This document shows positions 34,614-46,083 of a stretch of 64,000 nucleotides of DNA, in pieces. The DNA comes from Phycomyces blakesleeanus NRRL 1555(-). Taxonomy: Eukaryota > Mucoromycota > Mucoromycetes > Mucorales > Phycomycetaceae. The position numbers and the translations under genes are program-made. The notes under the pieces are model-generated. The model was not told the DNA's origin. It did not search any database and saw only the letters and a program-made list of their open reading frames with translations. The stretch's first letter is position 1, and each line of letters starts with the position of its first letter. Location: assembly GCF_001638985.1 (NCBI RefSeq), contig NW_017265156.1, positions 310,001 to 374,000 on the forward strand, in the 5' to 3' direction.

Positions 34614-35227
34614 AAAGGTTGTCTTGATCCATGTTCGCCACCTGGATGTCCCTGTAGCTCCTTACATCAACCCCACAGGTTACATCGAAGATAACGATGA
34701 AGTCGGCAGAGAGAGAAGTCATCGTTTGCTCCGAGGCTTTGCCAAGGAACTTAAAAAGAGAAATGTGAGTTGTAACTTGTGCCCAGACCCAATTGTCTTG
34801 CATTGCATTGCATTGCATTGCATTGTAGTGTAGTGTAGTGTAGTGTAGTGTAGTGTAGTGTAATTCAAGTATTAATCTGCATATATTTCTTCTTATTCTT
34901 ATCTAGATCCTCTGTCGTGCAATTTCGATAATCGGTGAACCCAAGACTGAAATTCTTCGTAAAACTCGCGAAGTAAAGGCTGATGTATTGATTATGGGTT
35001 CACGTAAACTCGGAACTATCAAACGGTAAATATATTCACACACAAAAGAAGCCATGTTATTTTGTTTTACTTACACCTACATCTACATCTACGTATTGTG
35101 TATTAGTACTTTGCTCGGAAGTGTTAGTGACCATTGCGTTCACCACTGTACTTGTTCGATTATCATTGCCAGTCCAAAAGAGGCTGAAGAGGCACCACAA
35201 AAGTCCCATTCGTTCTTTTCAAAATAA
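34376..35227 (+). CDS. Universal stress protein (UspA) domain protein
   Basis: Four exons (34376-34531, 34618-34764, 34907-35025, 35107-35227) give 180 residues, one Usp domain plus a short polar N-terminus. Fold markers are TAVISIDDHSDYVVEWALEN (strand 1 and helix 1), VVLIHVRHLDVP, VLIMGSRKLGTIKR and LLGSVSDHCVHHCTCSIIIA. The GSRKLGTIKRTLLGS stretch fits the G-X2-G-X9-G-S/T nucleotide loop of ATP-binding UspA proteins. The C-terminus is SFFSK. The role is stress-linked ATP binding; the exact partner is unknown. Intron 2 carries two pentanucleotide repeats. Confidence 0.92.
34798..34862. repeat. Two adjacent pentanucleotide repeats in an intron
   Basis: A (TTGCA)n-type run of about five copies passes directly into a (GTAGT)n run of about seven copies inside intron 2 of the UspA gene. 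The second unit carries a GT dinucleotide in each copy. Confidence 0.85.
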
Positions 35228-35329
35228 CAGCAACATAAATATGGATATATATATATATATTTATTTATTTATTTATTATGTTTAAAATAATATAATATAA
35301 TATAATATATAATAATTCACATGTATTCT

Positions 35330-35632
35330 TTATTGTGCTTCTGGTAGTTTGCAGGTCTCACAGGGCTTGTTAGATTCTTTCTTTTGCCTTATAAATAATA
35401 ATCAATAGATATATACATATCCATAATGTATATATATATAAGGGTGACAAAGGAAATAATAACATTATATATTTCTTTATCTTGCCTGATCACTTGCTTG
35501 GTTTACTTACTTTTCACGGCATTTGCGCTGAAAATCATCCCATTCTTTACGGCACTTTGTCTGATCGTTATTGTTGGCCAATAAACATTGTTGCAATGGA
35601 GTGGAATCGCATGACTCTTTCTTGGATGGCAT
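35330..35632 (-). CDS. Small paired-cysteine (CHCH-like) protein, 59 aa
   Basis: Two exons (35632-35511, 35387-35330) give 59 residues. The cysteine spacing is C-X7-C, C-X10-C, C-X10-C in CDSTPLQQC, CLLANNNDQTKC and CRKEWDDFQRKC, followed by PCETC. This looks like the small coiled-coil-helix-coiled-coil-helix proteins of the mitochondrial intermembrane space (CMC4/COA4 group), which fold through disulfides made by the Mia40 relay and often help cytochrome oxidase assembly. The usual C-X9-C spacing is lengthened by one, so the exact family is uncertain. The MPSKKESC start resembles human CMC4. The second exon was found by splice phase (REK-QKKES). Confidence 0.7.
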
Positions 35633-36957
35633 TCTGTCTTTTCTTTTTTTTATTATAAAAAAAAAAAGAAAGAGATAGTAAAGTCTCAAAAATAAAATGC
35701 ACCTTTTTTTTCTGTAATATTATAAAAAAATATACTAGTCACAGTCACCCTTTTATGGTAGGGGTTGTAAATATTTTGAAATTGAAACAGCGGCATTTGA
35801 CTCTAATGACAATAATTAATGAAGGGTCTATTGGTTATTTATACATCTTTGTTCATTTTAACTTATTCTGTTAAGCAATGACACGCAATGCCTCTTTTAC
35901 AAACCATATCTAGAATAATATTTATTCAATTTCACATGGGTTAGAAATATCCAGCTCATTTAGGGAATGAGATTTGGACAATTAGCTGGTCATACTAACT
36001 ATTTACTGGCTTACTCTTTTTTTTTGTTTTGTTTGTTTTATAAGGGTCTTCAAAGGTTTAGCACCTCTTGGACCCTAAATAATCTTTAGGATCTTGCCCA
36101 TGTTTTTATATTCATCTCTCAACACTTTCCTTCCGGGTGACAATATATCGTATCTTATTAGTCTTTCTGGAGTACTGAGCAAATGCCAACAATTGTTGTT
36201 GTTGGTGTTGTTATTTGATTGTATACCTTTAAAATGTATTGGCTTGTACACAGATCAGCAAAAAATAAAAAGAATTCATTCAAAATATACATGGAAAAAT
36301 CCGGTGCACGGTGGACATGAGCATAAATGTGTGTGGATATGGACATGGAGATTGAATGTTGCTAATGCATCTATACATTAGCAACAAGATATCCAGTTAT
36401 TTCTTGCTTCACGATTTCCCCCTGAAGTTCATTAGTCAAATGGCGTTGATCTCGCTCATCCATGTTTTTTTTTATAATGCCTTTTTTTTTGGTTGTTGTT
36501 CTTGATTTGGTATTTCTTTGTATCGTTTGAATGAGAAGAGTGCTGAGAGCGAAAAAGTGTAGTGTAATATCCTATCGAGACCTTATTTTGTGAATCTTTT
36601 ATCGATTATGATGACTAGAGGTGATGCAGGTTTGTATAGAGATATATTATCTTTTTACAATAGTCATATCTATAAAACCATACACAGCTACTAATTGGTA
36701 TAATAATCAAATTGGTTATTGTGTGTGTGTGTCTGTGCGTAAATAATGATCAAAATAAAAAGTATACTTCTTTAACAAATGTCATGTAGGATAATGTAAA
36801 GTGCCTTTGTATTAGTACAGATGTGTGTATACTAGACTTTTTGTTCTTATTCTTATTCCCTTTTTGTGTGTGTGTGTATGGGGAGGTTTTATTCTGTTAT
36901 ATATCAACATATATATATATGTGCGCGTGTGTATCTGTGTATTTATGTGTGTATTTA
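35633..36957. other. Spacer between two minus-strand genes
   Basis: 1.3 kb that includes the presumed promoter of the paired-cysteine gene and the 3' end of GSK3. (GT)n runs lie near 36719-36732 and 36862-36878. No gene seen. Confidence 0.6.
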
Positions 36958-38860
36958 TTAAAGAGGAGGGATCTTGAGATCCTCAGTAGGAATAGGCTCA
37001 AAACAATTGACATCAATACCACGTTCCAACAATTCTTGTTCACAGTGAGGAGGTACAAGTCGTCTGATCAAATCAGGCCGGATTGACAATTCTACAAGAA
37101 ACAATATATATACATATATAAGTATGCGCGCATTTGAAATAACAGTATAAACAACAGCAATCATTTTTTTATAAGCTATAATATATATATATATACATGT
37201 ATATATATTGGCGTATCTTACCGTGCTTGGAGAAATCTAAGACTGGAGGAAGAGGTCCTCCATTCTCAAGTCGGGTTGTAGGATCACGAATAGGATCAAA
37301 GAATGGATGGCAAAGAGCCTCGATGGCGCTTATTCGTCTCTGGGGGTGGTACTGGAGCAATCTAGACAACAAATCTACTGCCTCGATTGTCGCACTCGAA
37401 AAGATCTTTATATAAATTTGAAATAGTTAATTATCTTGTTTCAAATATTCCAACCAACCAACCAATCAAGAAATAAAGAGAAAAGACTACCTTTTGCAGA
37501 GGATGCGGCTTGATCTGGGGAAACTTGTGTTCGACATAGCTTGCATTCATAGCCGCGATCTCCTGTTTTGAAGGCGTACCGAGAATCTTGATGATTTCCA
37601 CCAACTGATCAATCCCACTATCGCCTGGAAAGAAAGGCTGCCCGAGAATCAACTCAGCCATCACACATCCAGTAGACCAAAGATCGATTGTGATGGCGTA
37701 GTTTGTTGCCCCAAAGATAAGTTCGGGTGCACGGTAATATCTCGAGCAAATGTAAGACACATTTGGTTCACCTGGCACCAATATCTTTGCACTATAAAGT
37801 AATACACACACGTACATACACATATACACACAAGCACACAAGCACACAAGCACACACACAGAGAGAAAGAGACATAAATGGTATAAATATCAAAAAGAAG
37901 AAAAAAAAAGCTGTTCCTTTGTTCTTTATTATTATCGCCATTACTGCTACTACTACTATTGTTACTGATATTCTACATTCGTGTTTTATCCTCATATTCT
38001 TCTTCTTCTTCTTCTTCTTCTTCTGCAGCTTGTTCTTCTCTTTCTTACTCTAATATGTATAATATATAAATCATCTTACCTTCCAAAGTCACACATCTTG
38101 CACACTGCACTATCAACATTCAACAATACATTCTGAGGCTTGATGTCACGATGACAGATGCCAAGCGAGTGAATGTAAGCCAATGATCTGATGACTTGAT
38201 ACATGTAAATCTGAACTCGGAACATTGGCATGGGTTGCTTCATCTTTGCATAATGACGAGTGGCGCGATAAAGGGTGTCTGGAACATACTCCATCACCAA
38301 ATTGAGGTACACTTCATCTTCCTAGATTTATTGTTGGTGATTTACCAATTAGATTTGTCTTTTTTTTTTTGGTTTGAATTCATATAATGTTTCCTTCATT
38401 TCAACTTGCCTTGTTTTCTACTTGATTGTAAAAGTAAGACTTAAGACGACAAACGTTGGGATGATCTACTAGACGCATAATCTGTAGTTCACGGTTCTAT
38501 AATTGCCATTATATACACAGACACAAGTATTTAGTATACATCATCCCCTAGGAGTAGAATCCGGGGTACCTTGATTATTTTACCTTGAAGCGTCTGTCCT
38601 GAAGGACTTTCTTAATTGCAGCATCTTCATCTGTGTCTGTAAGACGAGTCTGATAGACGACACCGAAAGAACCATTGCCGGTAATCTTCTTGTTTACATA
38701 GTTTAGTTTGATTTGCTTGCCACTTTTTGCATCTTTAGCTACGACATGAACTATTTTGGCTGTATCGCTGTTGGCTGTTGTAATTTTAGTTTTTAGTTTT
38801 TAGTTTTGTTGTTATTGATGTTTGTTGTTGTTGTTGTTGTTGTTGTTATAAAGGTAAGTA

Positions 38861-38893
<33 letters not shown>

Positions 38894-39071
38894 GTATATA
38901 CAAAAAAAAGGGAAAAAAAAGGAAAGATATTTAGAATATAAAGAATATTAGCCAACGAGCACTATATTGGTGAGGTCTTGATAGAGAAATAGATGGTTGT
39001 TTGATAGGTAGAAATAAAAAAGTAGGGTCTTTCTATTATGAACAACCATCGTTCTTCTACTTGCCAGACAT
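36958..39071 (-). CDS. Glycogen synthase kinase 3 (GSK3/shaggy)
   Basis: Seven exons (39071-39065, 38774-38584, 38496-38410, 38321-38080, 37791-37491, 37405-37222, 37091-36958) give 381 residues. It is a Ser/Thr kinase of the CMGC group. The glycine loop is [12 protein letters not shown], the lysine motif [19 protein letters not shown], the catalytic loop [11 protein letters not shown] is CDFGSAK, and the activation-loop tyrosine lies in [40 protein letters not shown] and [10 protein letters not shown] are GSK3-typical. Intron 3 (after QVENK) must use a GC donor, GCAAGT, because no GT donor keeps frame. The 7-nt first exon (ATGTCTG) and its GC donor are inferred from matching phase (M-S-A-N-S). 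Confidence 0.95.
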
Positions 39072-39941
39072 GTTTCAAAAAAGGGAATCCAAATCCAATC
39101 CACAACCACAAAAAAAAATATTAAAAAAAAAAAAGCCAAAAAAAGCTCGGTCCTTTTTCTCCACATCACTTTGTGGAAAGCTACTGTTATGACGTTCTGT
39201 GACTTTCGATGTGGAAACCCACTTGCCCCCCACACCCAACTTGCCCCCACACCTTACCACCCACATCCACACCCACACTCGTACGCCCATTCACTCACCC
39301 ACTCATACACCCATATATATAATATATATAATATATATACAGATCTCTCTCTCTCTCTTTGAACTGACTACCCCTCCTGTTACCCCCGCCCCTCTCACCC
39401 CCTTCCTTATCTTTTTTATTTATTTATTTATTTATTTCTTCCTCCCCTACTCTCGTTTCCCCTCTCCTTTTGTCACACCTGTACACAGACAACACCAAGA
39501 AAAAATCGTCGTTTAATTTTGTACTAAAAAAAAAAAGTTGGATGATCATACAGTAAGCGCAAGACCAATAATCGGGATTTAAATAAAAATGCTACTTCTG
39601 AAAAGTATCTCGGTGGTTTTCATTTTCCCAAAAGGTGGTTTTTTTTTTTACATGTCACAGGGCGGGTTTCTTTTACTAACCTTAAATAGATGATTACATA
39701 TGTTTCTTTGTGATTATGAGCAAGAAAACAATTTTGCTGAAAGGGGAGGGGAGGGGAGTGCGGCGTAGTGTATTGGGAAGAAGAAGTAGACACTCATTCA
39801 CCTAGAGACACTAACCTGTCTTAGGCACTACTGCGAAAACTAAGGTTTAAAGCACAAGACAACTGATAAAAGCTTAGATATTGAAATGAAAGAAAATTCA
39901 TTTACAAAACAAATCAGCAAATTAAGCCATATAAAAGCTAA

Positions 39942-39980
39942 CCCCCCCCCCCCCCCAAAAAAAAAAAAAAAAAAAAAAAA
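39942..39980. repeat. Adjacent C15 and A24 homopolymers
   Basis: Fifteen C followed directly by twenty-four A. Exact lengths are likely unreliable in any assembly. Confidence 0.85.
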
Positions 39981-41329
39981 CAGAAACTACTCTTTGTCTA
40001 TTATAGATGCTCATGAAGTAAACGTCCCAAACGAACAAAATAATAATAATAATAATAATGCTCGATCGACTAATTTGGATGAGCTTCAAGCCTAAGTATG
40101 ATATTTGCTTTTTAAAGTTTACAAAAAAAAAATGGCCCTGCTACCTTGACACGTAGGGCACTCGAGTGATGCAAAACAACTGGTCACGACTTTATTATGA
40201 AGAAGGATTCCCGAGTTGTATAGTGCTTATAGTCGGGTTACTAGCTAGCAAATGTTCTCTATTCCTAACGAAGGCGCGATAAGGGACAATAAACTACTTT
40301 CAAGAGAATGCGTTCTCAAGACAATAGATATGCACTCATTAGTTAATTAGGATGAGTCAAATGATATGTAATTGACTAGGCATATAGAAATGAGAATCAG
40401 TTGTCTAAATTTGAAATTAAGAATTGTTTTTTAGCGAGGTAAAAAAAATAAAATAAAAATAAAATAAAGGCTGATGTATTTATTTATTTTTTGTTTCACT
40501 AAACTTTCTCTGATAAGTACCTCTACTGTCAAATGCTGCTTGTTCCTAAGATCTTCTCTTTTTTTTTTCTCTGTAAGGTGGCGACCACGAACCACCACGA
40601 CCATCGACTCGATTGATTTCAGAGTTTCTTTGTTTTAAGTCTTGATTTGGGATAAAGTTGAAATTTTCATTTGGATGAAGAAACTCTTTGTAAAGAATCT
40701 CTACTGGAATTGCTTTGACATATTCCAGTATAGTTAACACTAGTAAAAAAAAGTATTATTTTGCAGAAAGATTCTTGCAAGTAATACGCTATATAATCGA
40801 GCCAAGCATAATAGCAAATACAGTCATTATATATTGATTGGTTTACTTGTAATAATGCGATTGAAAGTACCTTTTAATTCTTTCTTTTTTAATTTATTTT
40901 TATAAATATTCGGGTAGTAGAATTGTTTTAAATGGAGTTGTTATATAAATCAATTATTTGGATTCCACACTGAAAGTACAAAAGGTTACATGATTTAATA
41001 AATAGATATACGTTTTTTGAAGTATATTTCTAGCAAGAAGAAGTTATGTGCTAAGTAAATATTAGACTTTACATATAGACAGCTTAATATATCTCACTCA
41101 TAAATAAACAAATCCTTTGGGAGGCTTATATATCACATGTTAATAAAAGAATATGGGCCCATTTTTTGTTCAGAACCCGATGTTTATTTTATGCGCCGTG
41201 ACTTTTACTTTTACGCCCAGATGGCTTTGAAGAAAAAAAAATTTTCTTTAAAAACGGGGGAGTGAATGGGGTTTTTTAATTTTCTTCTTTACTCGCGGTT
41301 TGTATCTTCTCCATTTTAATTGATACAGT

Positions 41330-41660
41330 AAAATCAGATATTATCATTCTATCTTGTGCAAGATGCAAGTCAATAATAAGCTGTGGTCCCGGTAATTATG
41401 CTTAATCATCGATGCGGTATAGAGCTTGTCAGTCTATGCCTCGCGTATTTCGTAGGGATCTGAGGGTTTTCTGCCATGCGTGTTCGATGTTAGATTGTAG
41501 TCATCTCAAGTCTTCTGCGCATGACGTGGCATTTGTAAGCGGCCTTAATTTCTCAACCTCGGTTGGGAAGAGGTCCTGTTGCATAATCTGATTGTAATGT
41601 CGATGGCGGATGCTGCTTTTTTTCTCTTATACAAAACGTGGGAAACTCTGAGGGTTTTCT
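41330..41660 (-). pseudogene. Degenerate coding relic, possibly a retroelement
   Basis: The minus strand gives protein-like runs broken by stops: RHYNQIMQQDLFPTEVEKLR, PLTNATSCAEDLR, LQSNIEHAWQKTLRSLRNTR, then in another frame KLYTASMIKHNYRDHSL. Composition differs from the surrounding AT-rich DNA. It recalls the part between endonuclease and reverse transcriptase of LINE ORF2 proteins, but no diagnostic motif (such as YADD) is present. The 15-mer TCTGAGGGTTTTCTG occurs twice (about 41459 and 41648). Confidence 0.3.
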
Positions 41661-42246
41661 GACTTAAACGCTTGGTGGGACGTAGTGGCGAACACACCTT
41701 ACACTTTTGTGTGCTAGCCAGTGGCTCTATCTGCCTAGCGGCTTATTAAGGTGATAATAATCTCCAACCGGGTCTCTCTCGTTTTTGCGAGAGAATCTTG
41801 AGCTGACCATACCTCAAGATAAGCAATATTTTTATTTATAGCAGGTATGTAATAAATAAATAAAAACATTCATTGACAATATACTAATCTTAACTTTTTT
41901 TTTTGAATATTTAGATAAAGTAAAGCCAAGGTACCACCTTGAACCAGCTCAGCAAAGCTCTTAGGCTTGAGCGTTCATCGACTTTAATTGTTTTTTTTAA
42001 TTGTTTTTTTAATCAATATATAAAAGACCTTAATAAAATCAAAGTTACTTATACTTTATTTAAACAAATGAAGTGAAACAGTATATAATATTATACGCGT
42101 TTTTGAAATCTATCTATTAAAGTCAACTCTAGTTTTGAATTAGTCTGTCAAAAGATTAAAGACTCACAATCTAATGCGTTTTGACACCTGCTAAAAATAA
42201 AAGCATGAGCATTGTTTTCTTCCTCATTTTAACAATCTAATCCAAC

Positions 42247-42950
42247 ATGCAAGACACATCATCAGAAATCACACGCGTTTCTTTTGAGATATACGATTCC
42301 TACTAATACGAATGCATTGTGTACATGCATTAAGCGGATGTCAAAGTAACTCAGATTTCATGGACTGTTGGCATGAGTCTGTCCAATGTCAAGTACATCA
42401 TTAACAGAGTGAATTAAACATGATCAAAGCATAGAAAATGGATTTGAAAAGTCCCATTTGCACCATACTTTAGGTTGAAAGCCTCTTTATAGATGGAAAT
42501 ACTCGTGTGTGGAAAGACAATAATCAGCTGCCCCAAGCTTTTGGGCTTTAGATCCTATATCGCAGCTCATAATCCAACCTTGACAGATGATCAACGGAGG
42601 AGTGTATTTTGGTCCGATTAATTACGATTCACAGCCAAACTTAACGATGGAGAAGCCAAATTTATCAGACGAGTTGATGAAAGGTCAAAGAAAGAAAATA
42701 TAATCGAGAGAACAAAGCAAGTATCTCGTGTTCAAAGAAGACAATGCCAGCTACCGTATTAGCTCTTATTTGAGGTAATAGAAAGGCAGTCTTGAATACG
42801 TTTGGTGGTTTTTTGAGAAACACATTAGTGATGAGAGGGTCAGCATAACAAGAAGTATACAACATTGATGCAAGGCTGTAATTGATGCCAAGGGAGTTTC
42901 ATACCAAATACTGATCTTTTTACTTTTAAAAATAATAATAATAGGCATGC
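42247..42950 (+). pseudogene. Decayed Tc1/mariner-like transposase (copy 1)
   Basis: Stops and frame changes interrupt a recognisable Tc1-like order. It opens MQDTSSEITRVSFEIYDSY, then a helix-turn-helix-like stretch ADVKVTQISWTVGMSLSNVK-YIINRV. Further on come DGNTRVWKDNNQ, RRSVFWSD, then VFKEDNASYRISSYLR, which matches the FQ(E/Q)DNAP block carrying the second catalytic Asp, and finally CKAVIDAKGVSYQ, the usual C-terminal box. No terminal inverted repeats were located. It cannot make a working protein. Confidence 0.65.
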
Positions 42951-43315
42951 ATATAAAACTGCGAAAAAGTTTTGCAGACTATTCAGACAGACAGACAGAT
43001 AGATAAGATTACTGAAGAACGCATATATACTATGCTATAGTATACCCTAGTATAATATAATAGAGAGTACAGCACATAGTATAAATAAATATAAGCTACT
43101 TTTTTTATTTTATTTTTAAGAAATAGAATATTGAGTGTGTATCTAATTAGTAATATTAAATAGAAGCACTTGTATTAATATTTAATAAGAATGGTATATT
43201 GTATTTCCTACTATACATATATGTAAATATGTATGTATACACCTGCTTAAAGCATATATATATATAAGAAATACTTCTTTCAAGAAGTTATATACAACCC
43301 AAACATAAAGGTTTC

Positions 43316-46083
43316 TTAAACGCGTTGTCGGAGATATTCCATCACTGCTTTAGTGCCTTTTTCGAGCACGGCCTGACGGGGAACCCGAAATCTACAAAAA
43401 AAAGAAAAAAAAAATAGAAAACGTCAATGGTAAGTTCCAAAAAGGTTCAAAGAAGTTCACAGAAATACAAAGATTGAAAACAGTTACAGAACCAATGGCA
43501 CACTTTTTTCCAAAAAAAAAAAAAAACTTTGGGCAAGTGTTGTGCATCAGGTTCCTTGCATTGTCCCCACGCCCATCCCCTTCCTCCAAAAAAAAAAGAA
43601 CCCTCTTCTCCTCCCTTCTCCATTTAACCTTGCTTGTGTATATACATATTTCCTTGCAGTTATTTTTTTTGTTTACCTGTTTCCATAAACTGTCAGTTCG
43701 GTAATGGTATCAATAAGTCCAATCTCTGGAGGGAGTAGTCCGATATTATTATTTCCCAAATCCAAGACAGTCAGTCGACCAAAGCTTTTTGCAGAGATCT
43801 GGTCAAGTCTATTTCCATTTAGCAGCAATATTTTTAATTGTGGTACAGCTGATGGTAATGTTTCCGGAAGACTGGCGAGACAGTTGTTATTGAGATTGAG
43901 TTCCTCTAGGTTTGGAAAAGAAACTTGATTTCCAGTAACCAGATTAGCGATCGAATTATTGGCGAGGTTTAAGGTCTTTAGGCTAGGTAGGACAATTTGA
44001 TCAGGCAGACAAAGTGAAAAATCTGAAAACTCATTATACTGTAGATGAAGGTTGACAAGGGTAGTGGCAAATGAAGAAAGGTTCAATGGGAAACTAGAGA
44101 GAAGGTTGTGATCTACATATAAACACGCACAGAAACAGAAACACAAACATACACATACATATTAATCAATCAAGTTAGATGAATTCAAGTAAGCCATCCC
44201 TTTTTTCTTTCCTCATTTCTTTTGAAACATTCTAGTACTTACGAAGCTGAATATTCACTGGCTCAAAATCTATTTGACTCACAAAAGATTGTGGGAAATC
44301 ATCCAAATTTTGGTTGGCTAGGTCCAGAGTTTTGGCACTCGCTGACTTTTGAGACTGTGGTGGGAGTGCAGGTCCCTTGGCCCTACCCCCTTCCGCTACT
44401 GAACCACCGTGATTTGTTTCATAATCACCTTCCACACCCTCGTCCTCGTTGTCATCTTTGCCGAGATCTCCATTTTCTGCCGCAAGTTGGCTGCGGAGGA
44501 TCTCAATAAGCTCAGTAGCGGAGGTTCCTTTTGGAATAGAACGCATAGGATTTCCTTCCCAAGTAAGAACCTGGAGATTTCTGAGACTACCGATCCTTGA
44601 TGGTAGGCTCATAAACCGATTGGATCCTAAATCTAGACGTCTAAGACTCTGAACCTCAAATACGGCTGGGGGTAAATCGTCAAGATCGTTCCAAGACAGA
44701 TCAAGGGTTTGTAATTGAGGTGCACAAGTCAACATTCGTAAATCAGCATTGCCTAGTGTGTTGTGGGACAAGAATATCTCCAGGAGTTTGGGAAGTTCAA
44801 GACTTGACTCTGAAAGTTCTTTGAGCTGATTGTGACGAGCATCAACTCGTGTCAGGCTAGGCAGTGGATAATCTGTGGGCAGATATAGAGTGAGGATACA
44901 TTTTTTTAGAACTCTTAAAAAACAATACAACCCAATAATATATATAAGCATTTTTACCAGAGAATAATATTGTCAATCGATTTTGGAAAACAAGCAACTC
45001 TTCCAATCGCTGCCATGCTTCCATAGCTGGGAGTTCGGTAATTTGGTTATCATTAACATGCAACTTGCGCAAGTGTGAGAGTTGACCAATCGATTCAGGA
45101 AGAGACTCAAGCTTATTGTTACCAAGCAGCAATATCTCCAATCGCCCCAAATTGACCATTGGAGGAAGTTCGGTTAGTCGGTTGTGGGACATGTCTAGTT
45201 CACGCAGTTGAGGCATCTCCAATAATACATTTGGCATGTATTCTAGGTGGTTGTGAGGCATTTGAACATGAGTCAGGTTTTTTAATCGAGTAAGACTGTG
45301 AGGCAGATCTTGAAGTTGATTGTTGCGCAGCTATATATGTAAAGAGAGATGTTGTCAATTGATGTTTTTAAAGAAAAAAAAATATTTCCCTCTAAACGTC
45401 TATCTTCAATATATTTATACACTATCCATACAACTTACATCCAATAGAGTCAGAGCACCAAACTCCTCTCCCACACGTTCATCCAGTACCACCAGTTGAT
45501 TATCAGAAGCCATAAACTTTGTAAGCTCTACCGAATCATACCACGCGTCGGCCGAAGAAGTAAAATCAACAACAATCTTGTTGGGATCAACATGGTACAT
45601 TGTCAAGACTTCTTCGGGAATCCTCTCCAAACCGCGATTTGAGATTATCAATTTTCCACTCTGCTTAGCTTGGGCAATTGCCGTTTGAATCTTTGTGTTG
45701 ACTCTGGTCGGGTCCATTCCGAATGCCTCATCTCGCCTTGCATCAGCACCCGAAGTGTACCGCTGAGTTCCTGACATGACCCGCTTTGGTCGCTCTTTTT
45801 CTTTTTCGACTGGCTTAATTGCAGCCACACGGGCTCTCTGCTGAGCCAGGAATGATCGCAATCCTTCGGATGAGCCTGGTGGAGCTTCTTTCGCTATCTT
45901 TGTACGTGGTCTGGGTGTGTCGGGAACAGTGGTTGGGATTGCTTCAGCTGGAGGATGTTGAACATGAGCCGTCTTTCTGGCTTCTGAAGGAGCCCCAGAC
46001 TTTTTTGCAGCGTCTTGAGCTGTTCTTAGCAAAGATGCTCGGGTAGGTCTTGGTTGAACTGGAGGTCGTCTTGAACTAGACAT
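43316..46083 (-). CDS. Leucine-rich-repeat protein, LRRC40-like
   Basis: Five exons (46083-45439, 45330-44958, 44872-44243, 44112-43677, 43391-43316) give 719 residues. A disordered basic N-terminus of about 150 residues (SSSRRPPVQPRPTRASLLR) leads into roughly twenty LRRs of the LxxLxxLxLxxNxLxxLP type, split by an acidic insert (GKDDNEDEGVEGDYE). The end NRFRVPRQAVLEKGTKAV then MEYLRQRV is the hallmark tail of LRRC40-type proteins. Function of the family is poorly known; LRR arrays are protein-binding scaffolds. The ATG at 46083 was preferred. An upstream in-frame ATG at 46152 would add a hydrophobic leader (IIQTASPFLFLLCFLIPI), which does not suit this intracellular family. Confidence 0.9.

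Larger units (their letters stand above)
39072..43315. other. Spacer with transposon relics
   Basis: 4.2 kb between two minus-strand genes. It has CACCCACA-rich sequence (39220-39310), a C15-A24 homopolymer pair at 39942-39980, and a less AT-rich block at 41160-41830 with a perfect small hairpin (TCTCTCG ... CGAGAGA near 41774-41794). It also contains the relics annotated separately. No intact gene was found. Confidence 0.65.
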
